A DNA stretch of 64,000 nt. Origin: Pararhodobacter sp. GTDB taxonomy: Bacteria; Pseudomonadota; Alphaproteobacteria; Rhodobacterales; Rhodobacteraceae. The stretch spans positions 2,945,001 through 3,009,000 of the forward strand of contig NZ_JAUCBZ010000015.1 in NCBI RefSeq assembly GCF_034676545.1, written 5' to 3'. The position numbers were made by a program, and so were the translations under genes. Below, in pieces: positions 27,405 through 36,959 of this stretch (position 1 is the stretch's first letter; the number at the start of each line of letters is the position of its first letter). Under the pieces are notes generated by a model. It was not told the origin of the DNA and did no database searches. It was given only the letters and a program-made list of their open reading frames with translations.

Positions 27405-28565
27405 TCACGAAGTCCGTCCACCCAGCGTTTCCGCGAACCAATCGGCGATATAGTCGCGCCCGAAACTCATGTTGTCCGCGCCGACATGTTCGACACCGCC
27501 TTCGCGCGGGGTGAAAATCTTCAGCGCGCGTTTGGGTGAATTCACCAGCTGGTCATAGCTTTGGTGTGCATAGTCGAGCGCAATTTGCCGGTCTTGCGCG
27601 CCATGTGTCACCAAAAAGGGAACGCGGATCTTCTCCATCTGGCCGTTCAGGTTCATGCCCTCGGCCTTTTGGAAAAACTCGGCGCTATCCTTGGCGCCAA
27701 ACACCCATTCGACGTGTTTCCAATAATGCGGAACCGGGTTTTCGCCTTCACGCTTGAGACGGCGTTGCTGCACTTCGGCCCAGTTGTGGTTCGCCCCCCA
27801 AACCGCGCCCGACGCAAAGCGGGGCTCGTTGGCGCAGACGCGCGGCGCATAATACCCGCCCAGCGAAATGCCGGTGATACCGATGCGGTTTTCATCAACA
27901 TCGTCGCGCGCGCCGAGGAAATCGAACACCGGCGTGCCCCATTTTTCACTGTCGAAATGCGCGTATTGCTCCAGTTTGCGCAGCGACTCCCCGGTGCCCG
28001 GCTGATCGACGCACAGCGTGGAAATCCCCCGCTTGGCCAGCGCGTGTGGCAGGCGCGACCAATACAGCAGCTCTTTGCAGCTATCGAGGCCGTTGAGGTA
28101 GACGACCGTTGGCGCCGGGCCGTCAACGCCCTCGGCACGGGTGTAGAGCGCCGGCAAGTGCAGATCACCGTAAGGCACCAACACCCGTTCGACATTGTCA
28201 CGCGAAAACTGCGTGCCCTTGGCGAAAGCGGCCAGCGCCTTGTCGAAGGTTTCCATGCGGCCGGGATGGCCGTGACCCTGCATCCGCTCGGCCGTGAAAT
28301 AGTAAAGTGCGGCGCGTTGCAGCTTTGGCCCGGCAGACAGCAAGCGCCCCTCGGCTTCGTCCTCGGACGCCAGATCCACCAGTTTATCCGCGACCTTCAT
28401 CCATTCGCGCATGAAATCCATCGTGCCGGCATCTTCACCAGCTTGCGCCTTGGCCAATAATGGCTGGCACATGTCCATGATCTCGCCCAGTTCCGCACCG
28501 CTGGCCATCGCGATGGAGACCGAGAGGTTCCAGACATAATTCGGGAAGTAGTCAAACATGGCCAT
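27405..28565 (-). CDS. Alpha/beta hydrolase, DHPON-hydrolase/FrsA-like
   Basis: A 386-residue hydrolase with a long N-terminal helical cap (~130 residues) before the core. The nucleophile elbow is TGISLGG, the oxyanion region is VYLNGLDSCKE, and the catalytic His lies in EGGVEHVG. Size and layout resemble 2,6-dihydroxypseudooxynicotine hydrolase, a C-C bond hydrolase that works on pyridine compounds. That resemblance is from memory and does not fix the substrate. It lies 16 bases from the flavin monooxygenase gene. Confidence 0.8.
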   Translation of the reverse strand: MAMFDYFPNYVWNLSVSIAMASGAELGEIMDMCQPLLAKAQAGEDAGTMDFMREWMKVADKLVDLASEDEAEGRLLSAGPKLQRAALYYFTAERMQGHGHPGRMETFDKALAAFAKGTQFSRDNVERVLVPYGDLHLPALYTRAEGVDGPAPTVVYLNGLDSCKELLYWSRLPHALAKRGISTLCVDQPGTGESLRKLEQYAHFDSEKWGTPVFDFLGARDDVDENRIGITGISLGGYYAPRVCANEPRFASGAVWGANHNWAEVQQRRLKREGENPVPHYWKHVEWVFGAKDSAEFFQKAEGMNLNGQMEKIRVPFLVTHGAQDRQIALDYAHQSYDQLVNSPKRALKIFTPREGGVEHVGADNMSFGRDYIADWFAETLGGRTS

Positions 28566-28581
28566 CGGGTGTCACCTTGTC

Positions 28582-29706
28582 TCAGATGGGTTGCGCCACA
28601 AGGGCGAGGGTCTTGGCGGTCAGCGCACCGACATCAACGGGCGGAATTTTCCCCATCTGCGCGTCACCGATCATCAGCGAGGTCTTGGCGACCTGCTCGA
28701 CACGCGGCCACCTGCGGGTGCGGTACGCGGTGAAAGCAGCCTCCAGCGTGTCAGCGGCGTCGAGTTCATCGGCCAGAACCAGCGCGTCCTCGATCGCCAT
28801 GCCAGCACCCTGCCCTTGATGCGGGGTCGCCGCATGCACGGCATCGCCCAGCAGAACGACGCGGCCCTTGTGCCACTCCCCTTCCAGCAAGATGACCTCC
28901 ATCGGACGCCCCACGACGCCCGCGTCATCGGTCATATGCACCAACTGCGCGGCCACTTGTGGCGGGGCCATCCGGGCGGCACGCGTGCGCATCGCCTCGG
29001 CCGCGCCAGCCACCGGCTGTTTGAAATTCTCGGCCTCTTGGGTGACCAGGAACATATACATCAGATCGGCTGACATCGGCACCAGCCCGGCGTTGCAAGG
29101 TCCGGCGAAAACATGGATGCCATCAAGTTCCGGCACGCGGGGCAAGTTGTAACGCCAGACCCACTGCCCCGTGTAGCGCGGTTTGGGGGCATCGGGGAAA
29201 ATCGTGCGGCGGGTTTGCGAGAACAGCCCATCGGCACCGATCACCACGTCATAGCGCCCCGCCGTGCCATCAGAAAACGTGACGTCCACGCCGTCGCCAT
29301 CCTCCGTCATCGTGGCCACCGTCAGACCAAGACGCACCTTGGCGCCCACTTCGGCGGCCTTGTTGGCCAGAACCTTTTGCAATTCCGTGCGTCGAATTCC
29401 GACATTCGACGGATACTCTGGCCCGGCAAGGCGCGGTGTGTCGAACTTGGCGACCTGTTTGCCCTCTGGCCCCGCAAAAATGGTCGTGCTGTCAAACCCT
29501 TGCGAACGCGACAGAAAATCCTTGAGCGCACCGATCTGATCCATCGCGCGCACCACATTCAGTTGCTGGATGATGCCAACGCCGTACACACTCCAGTCCG
29601 GATCACGCTCGATGATCTCGACCGGAATGCCTTTGCGGCGCAGCGCAATGCCAGCCGTCAAGCCGCCAATGCCGCCACCCACAATCAATGCTGAAGAAAT
29701 GTGCAC
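28582..29706 (-). CDS. FAD-dependent aromatic monooxygenase
   Basis: A 374-residue group A flavoprotein monooxygenase. It shows the dinucleotide motif IVGGGIGGLTAG at the N-terminus, the DG motif in GADGLFSQTR and the GD motif in VVLLGDAVHAATPHQGQG, as in salicylate or p-hydroxybenzoate hydroxylases and 6-hydroxynicotinate-type enzymes. It uses NAD(P)H and oxygen to hydroxylate a ring, probably the first or second step of this pathway. First of three minus-strand genes, preceded by GGGAGG in front of the ATG. Confidence 0.9.
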   Translation of the reverse strand: MHISSALIVGGGIGGLTAGIALRRKGIPVEIIERDPDWSVYGVGIIQQLNVVRAMDQIGALKDFLSRSQGFDSTTIFAGPEGKQVAKFDTPRLAGPEYPSNVGIRRTELQKVLANKAAEVGAKVRLGLTVATMTEDGDGVDVTFSDGTAGRYDVVIGADGLFSQTRRTIFPDAPKPRYTGQWVWRYNLPRVPELDGIHVFAGPCNAGLVPMSADLMYMFLVTQEAENFKQPVAGAAEAMRTRAARMAPPQVAAQLVHMTDDAGVVGRPMEVILLEGEWHKGRVVLLGDAVHAATPHQGQGAGMAIEDALVLADELDAADTLEAAFTAYRTRRWPRVEQVAKTSLMIGDAQMGKIPPVDVGALTAKTLALVAQPI

Positions 29707-29800
29707 GTCAAAGCCTCCCTCTGGTTGCCACGACAGTAGGGAAGGTCAACGCATTTGAAAAATTGAAAAGAACAATCGGTCTTATCTGTTATATCAATAC

Positions 29801-30705
29801 TCAGCGGATTTGCGACGCCGCATTCTTGAGGAGATCGCGCAACCAGATGATCCCATGATCATTGTCGCGGTACGCGTGCCATTGAACCATCATACGCAAA
29901 GGCGACAAGTCGATGGGCATCGGATAAATGACCAACTCGTTCGCAGCGGCCTGCACGCGTGCAAGGCTTGCATGAATCGTCGCCACGCGGTCGGTGCCAG
30001 TGATTAAATGCGGAAGCGTCGAAAATGAATAGGACTGAACATCGACACGCCGCGTGACCCCATGTTTCGCCAACATATACGTCTCGCCTGACTTTGCGGC
30101 ATTGGGCAGTGACATGATCGCATGCGATGCGGCTTCGTAGGTCGCCTTGTCCATCGTGACGTTGCCGTATTTGCCGTCTTTCCAGGCGGCGACGACGTAT
30201 TTATCTTCGAACAACAAGGCCGACGGATGCTCTTCGGTCACAAAGACATCCGGCGTGATCAGCAGGTCTATTTCGCCATGTTCAAGCATGACCTGCGGCG
30301 AGTGTGCCGGCGGCCAAAGTTCAACCGGACCTTGGCCCCTTGTGCGTTCAGCGTGCGAAACACAATCGGCATCAGCACCCGCATCATGTAATCTGACAAG
30401 AGGATGCTGAACTCTCTGGTAGACACTGTGGGATCAAACTCTGGCTGCGAGGAAATCGTCGCTTCGATCCTGAACAAAATATCGCGGACGGGCGCGCGCA
30501 TTGCCTCTGCGCGTGGGGTCAGCTCCATTTTCTTGCCAACTTGCACCAAGAGCGGGTCGTCAAAATAGGTGCGCAATCGCATGAGCGCATTGGACATGGC
30601 CGACTGGCTCATGAACATTTTTTCCGCAGCAGCAGAGACCGAGCGCAGCTCAATCATGTGGTCCAGCGCGACCAACAAGTTCAGATCAAGCTTTTTGAAC
30701 CGCAT
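29801..30705 (-). pseudogene. LysR (NodD-like) regulator with a frameshift
   Basis: The ATG at 30705 opens MRFKKLDLNLLVALDHMIE with a complete NodD-like helix-turn-helix (SVSAAAEKMFMSQSAMSNAL). The frame is lost at about 30315-30325, where AKVRLNFG should continue as a FELWPP-type segment; the effector domain then runs intact in the other frame (LWPPAHSPQVMLEHGEIDLL). One missing base, as if a C had been lost in CGGTTGAAC, would explain it. It lies between the monooxygenase set and the divergent VOC operon and would have regulated both. Confidence 0.75.
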
Positions 30706-30848
30706 TGATGCTCTCCCACTGTTCCCACACTCATCGTAGCGCGCAGGCGTGTGCATTTCAATAATCCATAGGTGACATTGAGTAATACAATTTCCCACAT
30801 GCATCGCCATTGGCTACACCTGAGGAATGACAACGAAGGAGGCAAGTG

Positions 30849-31778
30849 ATGCGGATTATTGGCCCGGATGAATTGGTGTTTGGTGTCGATAACGTCGACG
30901 CCTGCGCAACGTTCCTGTCAGACTATGGTCTGACCGACGCAGGCAACGGCCGGTTTGAGGCACTGGACAAAACAGCCTTGACGCTGCGCGCGGTGGATGA
31001 CCCTGCGCTGCCCGCCGCCTTGGGCACCGGCAGCCTGCTGCGCCTGACAATCTGGGGTGTTGAAGATCAAGCCACGCTGGACGCGATCGAGGCCGAGTTG
31101 TCCACGGATCGCACCGTCAACAAGGATGACAGCGGCACGCTTTACACCCAGGACGACGCCGGATTCGAGATCGCCTTTCGGATCACCCGGCGCATTCCTC
31201 TGGATTTGCCCGCCGAATTGATCAACTCGCCCGGGGCGAAACCGGGGCGCGCGCCGAACGACGTTGCCGCGGACCAGGACGCCGAGGCCAAGCCACGCAC
31301 GCTCAGCCATATCGTCTATTTCGTGCCTGATATGGACGCCATGGCGAATTTCTACATCAACCGCCTTGGCTTTGTTATTACAGACAAATTCACCAATACC
31401 GGCCCATTCCTGAGGCCACAGGCGAACAACGATCACCACGTTCTGTTCATGATCCAGACCCCACCGCATATGAAGGGGCTGGAGCATCTGGCCTTCCATA
31501 TGAAAGGCCCGACCGACCTGATGCTGGCCGGCTCGCGCATGGTGGAAAAAGGCTACACCAGCTTTTGGGGCCCAGGGCGGCACAAGTTCGGCTCAAACTG
31601 GTTCTGGTATTTCAATTCGCCGCTTGGCACGCACATGGAATACGACGCCGACATGGACCACCATGATGGTGACTGGATCAACCGCGAGGCTCCGCTGAAC
31701 AAGGAAAACTCGCAGATGTTCTTGTTCGAGAACGTCGAAAAATGGGCACCGGGCGGGCCGCCTCCCGGCAAAGGCTGA
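30849..31778 (+). CDS. Extradiol dioxygenase-like VOC-fold protein
   Basis: A 309-residue protein of two VOC repeats, the size of type I extradiol dioxygenases. The C-terminal repeat has the iron ligand set His154 (SHIVYFVPD), His213 (LEHLAFH) and Glu264 (HMEYDADMD). These positions are close to those of catechol-type meta-cleaving enzymes. It would open a dihydroxylated ring using Fe(II) and oxygen. The ATG at 30849 has a strong AGGAGG six bases upstream, better than the overlapping GTG at 30846. First gene of a plus-strand operon. Confidence 0.88.
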   Translation: MRIIGPDELVFGVDNVDACATFLSDYGLTDAGNGRFEALDKTALTLRAVDDPALPAALGTGSLLRLTIWGVEDQATLDAIEAELSTDRTVNKDDSGTLYTQDDAGFEIAFRITRRIPLDLPAELINSPGAKPGRAPNDVAADQDAEAKPRTLSHIVYFVPDMDAMANFYINRLGFVITDKFTNTGPFLRPQANNDHHVLFMIQTPPHMKGLEHLAFHMKGPTDLMLAGSRMVEKGYTSFWGPGRHKFGSNWFWYFNSPLGTHMEYDADMDHHDGDWINREAPLNKENSQMFLFENVEKWAPGGPPPGKG

Positions 31779-32122
31779 TGGTGCGCCCGGTCAGACAGCG
31801 CCTGTGCTCTTTGAAGGACATCCCTGATGGCGGATCCAAGGGTGTCTTGCCCAACAACCGAGGTCGGGCTCAGGGGTTTTTGGTGCGCCAAGGGGATCGC
31901 GTCTTTGGCTATACGAACACCTGCCCGCATTACGACCGCGCGCCGCTGGAATGGAAGACCGACGCCTTTCTGAACGGCACGGGCGACCGCATTCAATGTG
32001 CATCGCACGGCGCGCTTTTTCGGATTGAGGACGGATTTTGCGAGGTTGGGCCCTGCGCCGGACAGGCCCTGCGGCCGCTCGCCATCCTCATCGAGGGCGG
32101 GCAGATTTTTCTGACAGAATAA
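31778..32122 (+). CDS. Rieske-type [2Fe-2S] ferredoxin
   Basis: A 114-residue protein from the ATG at 31778, which overlaps the previous stop (TGATG). The Rieske ligands are in TCPHYDRAP (Cys-His) and CASHGALF (Cys-His), spaced as in soluble Rieske ferredoxins, though the loop between them is slightly long. It would shuttle electrons to a Rieske oxygenase, presumably the one encoded at 35.8-36.9 kb in the same direction. Confidence 0.85.
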   Translation: MVRPVRQRLCSLKDIPDGGSKGVLPNNRGRAQGFLVRQGDRVFGYTNTCPHYDRAPLEWKTDAFLNGTGDRIQCASHGALFRIEDGFCEVGPCAGQALRPLAILIEGGQIFLTE

Positions 32123-32187
32123 ACCGGGTGCCTTTTGTGGGGCGCTCATGGAACCAAGATGACCCAAACTTCGGGGACGATAGAACC

Positions 32188-32961
32188 ATGACACGACGTA
32201 TCATTGATCTTGCGGTCAGCCTGACGGACCAAATCGCCAGCGACCCACCCGGATTGGGGCCTCAGATAACCTATGTGGATCACATCACCGGGGCCGCAGA
32301 GTTCCGCGAGATGTTCAACCTTCCCGAAGGCGCGCTGCGTGACAATTCCGGTGCGGCGGTCGAACGCTGCGTTCTGACCACGCACAACGGCACCCACATG
32401 GACGCGCCGTGGCATTATCACCCCACGATGAACGGCGGCGCACGCGCCATCACCATTGATGAAGTGCCGCTGGAATGGTGCATCGGGCCGGGTGTAAAGC
32501 TGGATTTCCGCGATCGGCCCAATGGCCACACGATTTCCGCCGCCGAGGTTGAAGCCGAGCTGGCGCGGATCGGCCACACCCTGCAACCGGGGGATATTGT
32601 TCTGGTGAACACAGCGGCAGGTGCGCGCTATGGCAAGCCTGACTATGTCGCCACCGGCTGCGGCATGGGCCGCGAGGCGACGCTGTATCTGGCCGAACGC
32701 GGCGTTCGCGTCTGCGGCACCGATGCCTGGAGCTGGGATCCGCCCTTGATGGGTCAGGCCAACCGCGCGCGCGAAACCGGCGACTGGTCGATCTTTTGGG
32801 AAGGCCACAAGGCCGGCGCGGACACGGTCTATTGCCACATGGAAAAGCTGGGCAATCTTGAAAAACTGCCGGATTCCGGCTTCGAGATCATCGCGTTGCC
32901 GGTCAAAGTCGCAAAAGGCTCGGCAGGCTGGTGCAGGCCCATTGCCCTTCTGAATGCCTAA
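32188..32961 (+). CDS. Cyclase-family (kynurenine formamidase-like) metal hydrolase
   Basis: A 257-residue protein with the cyclase/KynB signature HNGTHMDAPWHY (HxGTHxDxPxH), which binds one or two divalent metals. The ATG at 32188 is preceded by GGGGA; the frame is open further upstream but overlaps the ferredoxin gene. Members hydrolyse N-formyl or cyclic amides, esters or lactones. A second cyclase gene occurs in the window at 38.9 kb with a different variant of the motif. Confidence 0.87.
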   Translation: MTRRIIDLAVSLTDQIASDPPGLGPQITYVDHITGAAEFREMFNLPEGALRDNSGAAVERCVLTTHNGTHMDAPWHYHPTMNGGARAITIDEVPLEWCIGPGVKLDFRDRPNGHTISAAEVEAELARIGHTLQPGDIVLVNTAAGARYGKPDYVATGCGMGREATLYLAERGVRVCGTDAWSWDPPLMGQANRARETGDWSIFWEGHKAGADTVYCHMEKLGNLEKLPDSGFEIIALPVKVAKGSAGWCRPIALLNA

Positions 32962-32987
32962 TCACACACGCTGCAAGGGAGGCGCTG

Positions 32988-34905
32988 GTGGAAAACATCG
33001 ACATTATTCAGCGATTTGGTTGGGTTAAAAAGGTCACAGGCGTGATCTCGATCCTCTCGATTTCTGCGGCACTTCTGGGTGCAATGGTCATCGTGTTCGA
33101 CGTGCTCAGCCGCTGGCTGGTGGGAACCTCGGTGTTCGCACTGAACGAGATCATGTCGACGATTTTCGCCATCGCCATTGCCATGACGCTTCCGGCGGGG
33201 GCTGCCAATCGGGTGAACCTGAAAATCGACCTGCTCGGCTATATGACAGGCCCGAAACTGACCGCCTGGCTCAAGGTTGTCGGCTCGGTGATGTTGTTCC
33301 TCTTCTTTGCCATTCTGGCATGGCGCATCTTCGGGTTGGCGGGGCGTTATGCGGACCAGGGGCGCGCGACATCGCTGCTGCAACTGCCGTTGGCACCGAC
33401 CTATTACGCCATTTCGCTGGCAACATTTCTCTCGGCGGCGGTGCAAGTCCTCAATGTCATCGAAGACCTGACCGAGGTGCGCACCGCCACCAGCACCATC
33501 CGCACGCACAAGGCAGTCTGGCTGGTCCTTGTCGCGTTCTGTGTTTCGGTGATCGGGATCGGCCTGTGGGCGGCGCTCGATTTTCGGGGCTATTCTGACT
33601 ATGCCATGATGCACCCGGGCCAAGCCGCGATCATGGGTTTCATGTTTTTGTGGATGGCCGTGCTTTTGCAACTGCCCTTGGCGACCGTCACGGCGATGAT
33701 CGGCATCTGCGGCACGGCGGCCTTTCTGGGTGCCGGAGCCTCGATGAACACCTTTGCCGGCGATGCTGCCAGTTTCCTGCGCGATGATCAGGTGGCGACC
33801 CTGCCGATGTTCCTGATCATGGGTGCATTTGCCGTGGCTGCCGGTGTCTCTGACGACTTGTTTCGCCTTGGACAGGCCATTCTGGGCCGGTATCGCGGCG
33901 GGTTGGCCTATGCCACGATTGCCGGTTGCGCCGGGTTTGGCGCGGTGTCGGGCAACTCGATTGCAACGGCGGCGACCTTCGGGCGCATGGCGATCCCGGC
34001 GATGAAACAGGCCGGCTATGCGCCGACCCTGTCGACGGCCAGCGTTGCCAGGGGGCACCTTGGGTGCCTTGGTTCCGCCATCGGGCGTGATCATCCTGTT
34101 TGCGCTGCTCACCGAAACATCCATCGGCGATCTGTTTGTCGCGGCGATGATCCCGGCGGCGCTGGCCGTGCTTTTGTATTTTGGCGCGGTCTTTGTGATC
34201 GTGCGCTGGGATCCGAACGCGGCCCCCGAAGCGAACGGCAGCAGCCTGTCCGATCTGTGGCCCGCCCTCAAGGGCTCGTTCCCGGTTGTCCTGATGTTTG
34301 GCGTCGTGATCGGGGGCCTCTATGGCGGCCTGTTCACCGCAACCGAAAGCGCCGCTGTTGGTGCGGTCGGGGCGTTCTTGCTGGCGCTGCTGCGCGGCAG
34401 GTTGAACCGCGGCGCGATCCTGCGGGTGTTCTCCGAGACAACCGCCACGACCGCGATGATCTATGCGCTGATCTTCGGTGGCCTATCCTTCGCCTTTTTC
34501 ATCAACATGGGCGGCGCCCCCGAGATGGTCAGCGCCTGGATCGCCAGCATCGACGCACGGCCGATTTTCATTCTGACGCTGCTGATCATCATCTACCTGC
34601 TGCTGGGATCCATCATGGACAGCTTTGGCGTGATGATCATCACGCTGCCCGTGGTCACGCCGATCATCCTCGATCTGGGGTATGACATGCTGTTCTGGGG
34701 AATTCTGATGCTGGTAGTGGTCGAGATCGGCATGATCACGCCGCCGTTCGGGATGAACCTGTTCATCATCAAGAGCATCGACCCGAACGTGCAGCTATCC
34801 ACGGTGATGCGCGGCGTGTTGCCGTTCATCCTGGCAGATTTGCTCAAGATCATCCTGCTGGTCGCGTTTCCGGCTTTGGCCCTTTGGCTGCCGTCCACAA
34901 TGTAG
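32988..34905 (+). pseudogene. Fused TRAP transporter permease DctQM with a frameshift
   Basis: A GTG at 32988 with AGGGAGG five bases upstream starts a small-subunit (DctQ-like) domain of about 190 residues with four helices. It continues into a DctM domain (DDQVATLPMFLIMGAF ... GFGAVSGNSIATAATFGRM). At about 34049 the frame breaks: SVAR-GHLG should read SV-A-GGTLGALVPPSG, as the other frame does. One extra base (the A of GCCAGGGGG) explains it. The second part then runs normally to ...MITPPFGMNLFI and the stop. Without repair the permease is truncated mid-DctM. Its binding protein may be the one at 23.9 kb. Confidence 0.8.
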
Positions 34906-34944
34906 CGCCTCGCGGCACTCTCTCGTCGAACTTAAGGGGGCTGT

Positions 34945-35727
34945 ATGTCCAGCAGAAAACCAAAACTGTTCACCGTTCTCAAGGCTTGGAACCTGACACC
35001 GAACATGATCCGCGTCACGCTGACCGGGCCGGAGATTGCCGCGATGGATCCGAATTGCCGCGGGGCCAACTGCAAGATCTTCCTGCCTGCCGAGGGCCAG
35101 AGCCGGGACGAGTTTGAACGCCAGCTTCAAGACGGGCCACGCCCTGTCGTGCGGACCTATACCGTGCGCCAGTTGCGCGCCAAGGCGCAGGAAATGGACA
35201 TTGATTTTGTCTATCACGGCGATGAGGGGCCAGCCTCCGCCTGGGCTGCGCGGGCCAAGCCGGGTGATTTCTGCGGTTTTGGCGGGCCTGGCCCGGTCAA
35301 GGTGACGTCCTTCTACGCCAACAGCTATTTGATCATCGCCGATATGTCCGCCCTGCCACTCGCCGCCGCCACCCTCGAGGCCATGCCCGAGGACGCCACC
35401 GGCACCGCGATCTTCGAGATCATGGCACCCACCGACCGGCAGCATTTCCGCATTCCACCGGGCATCGAAACCCACTGGATCGTCAACGCCGACCCCCATG
35501 TTCAGACCGAGACAATCCCCCGGATGGTTGCGGCGCTGGATTGGCCCGCAGGCGTCGTTCAGACTTGCATTGCGGGCGAAAGCGGCGTGATCAAGACGCT
35601 GCGGCAGGCTTTGTTGGTGGATCGCAAGCTGCCCAAGGAAGATTGTTATATTTCAGGCTACTGGAAGATTGGCCTGAAGGAAGATGAGCACCAGACGATG
35701 AAACGCGCCGAAAACGCGATCGCCTAA
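34945..35727 (+). CDS. Siderophore-interacting-protein-type FAD reductase
   Basis: A 260-residue protein of the SIP/ViuB family: the FAD motif RPVVRTYTVR, a C-terminal NAD(P)H-binding domain (LIIADMSALPLAAATLE; GESGVIKTLRQ) and the family's closing GYWKIGLKEDEHQ. Known members reduce ferric siderophores with NAD(P)H or reduced ferredoxin. Here no iron-uptake gene is nearby; it stands immediately before a Rieske oxygenase and after a TRAP permease, so it may have been recruited as the flavin reductase for the oxygenase. That role is inference from context. Confidence 0.82.
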   Translation: MSSRKPKLFTVLKAWNLTPNMIRVTLTGPEIAAMDPNCRGANCKIFLPAEGQSRDEFERQLQDGPRPVVRTYTVRQLRAKAQEMDIDFVYHGDEGPASAWAARAKPGDFCGFGGPGPVKVTSFYANSYLIIADMSALPLAAATLEAMPEDATGTAIFEIMAPTDRQHFRIPPGIETHWIVNADPHVQTETIPRMVAALDWPAGVVQTCIAGESGVIKTLRQALLVDRKLPKEDCYISGYWKIGLKEDEHQTMKRAENAIA

Positions 35728-35757
35728 GCCACCGCCCCGAAACTGGAGGAGAGACCC

Positions 35758-36861
35758 ATGACGAACTCCTCAAAAACCGCCGTTTACCCGTTCACAACCC
35801 CTACCGGGATCGTCCGCAACCGCTGGTAGATGGCGACATTCTCGAACGAGATTTCGCGTGATCCGATGGAACGCACGTTTCTGGGCACGCCGGTCGTGAT
35901 GTATCGCAAACTCGATGGCGATCCGGTTGCGATGTATGGCATTTGCCCGCACCGCTATGCACCGCTGGCCACCGGACGGCTAGAGGGCGACGCGCTGGCC
36001 TGTGGCTACCACGGGTTCGTGTTCGAGGCCGACGGCTGGTGCTCCAACATCCCCTCGCAAAGCACGCCCGCGAAATTCTGCCAGCCGACCTATCCGATTG
36101 TCGAGCGTGGACCGCTGTGCTGGATCTGGATGGGCGACCCCGACAAGGCCGATCCCGCGGTGATCCCACCCTATGCCGATTTTGGCCTTGGCGAAGACGG
36201 CTGGCACTATAGCTCCGAGAACTACTATCATATCAAGGGCCGTGCCCAGTTGCTGATCGACAATCTGATGGATCTCACCCACCTGCCCTATGTGCACCAC
36301 CATGTTCCGGGCGGCGAAGCCATGAAAGCCCCTAAAATCGAAACCGAAGAGCGCGACATCAGCTACCGCGTGTCACGCTTTGCGAAATCGCCTCACACAC
36401 CGTTCCATGTGCATATTTTTGGCCCTGATACCAAGTTCGAGGGCATGTCAGATTTCCTCGCATTGTCAGACTATTATGGGCCGGAGTTTATACGCACCAG
36501 CCTGCCGATCACGATCAAGCTCGACAACGGCGAACCCGTGCCCGAAGGGCTGGGGTCGCTGTTCATCCTGCACGGGATAACCCCTGAAACGGAAAACTCG
36601 ACGCATTACTTCGGCTTCTCGACGCGCAACTTCCGTTTGGGCGATGCGGCGCTGGACAAGATGCAGCAAGAGTCTGACATCAAAATCCGGGCGCAGGATG
36701 TGGAGACCATCGAAGATGTCGAACGGCGTCTGGAGGCATCGGCGGCGTTGCAACGGGAATTCCTCGTGCGCTCTGACCGACCCGCGATCACCGTGCGCAA
36801 GAAGATCCAGGAAATGCTCGAGAAAGAGGCGGCAGAGGCTTTGGCCGCTCACTCCGCCTGA
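35758..36861 (+). pseudogene. Rieske oxygenase interrupted by an in-frame amber codon
   Basis: The ATG at 35758 has a good AGGAG upstream and opens MTNSSKTAVYPFTTPTGIVR-NRW. Codon 24 is TAG (35827-35829), and the same frame then runs on as MATFSNEISRDPMERTFLG. In this family the motif is N-x-W-Y-[MV]-A, so the stop replaces the conserved Tyr by one base change. Downstream the protein is complete: the Rieske ligands in CPHRYAP and CGYHGF, the iron site in LIDNLMDLTHLPYVHHH. An ATG directly after the stop could restart translation, but it lacks a binding site. Length without the stop is about 367 residues. Confidence 0.8.
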
Positions 36862-36959
36862 GGCAAAAATCCGCACTTTCTCCGGCGGCGGACCCAGAGT
36901 TCGCCGCCGATCCACAAACCGTGCCAATAGCGCCGCTTGACCCGGCAAGCCCATCGGCA

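Noticed and set aside
34040..34060. Programmed frameshift in the TRAP permease
   Set aside because: No slippery heptamer or following hairpin is seen, and relatives I know do not use frameshifting; a simple indel fits better.
32958..34271. 437-codon minus-strand frame
   Set aside because: Antisense to the fused TRAP permease. The translation is charged and repetitive, as expected for the reverse of hydrophobic coding sequence.
34945..35727. Siderophore uptake function for the SIP-type protein
   Set aside because: No receptor, binding protein or siderophore gene is nearby; a reductase role in the oxygenase operon fits the context better, though this remains inference.
35827..35829. Amber codon read as pyrrolysine or selenocysteine
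   Set aside because: Pyrrolysine use is not expected in this group, TAG is not the selenocysteine codon, and the family has Tyr here. A point mutation is simpler.
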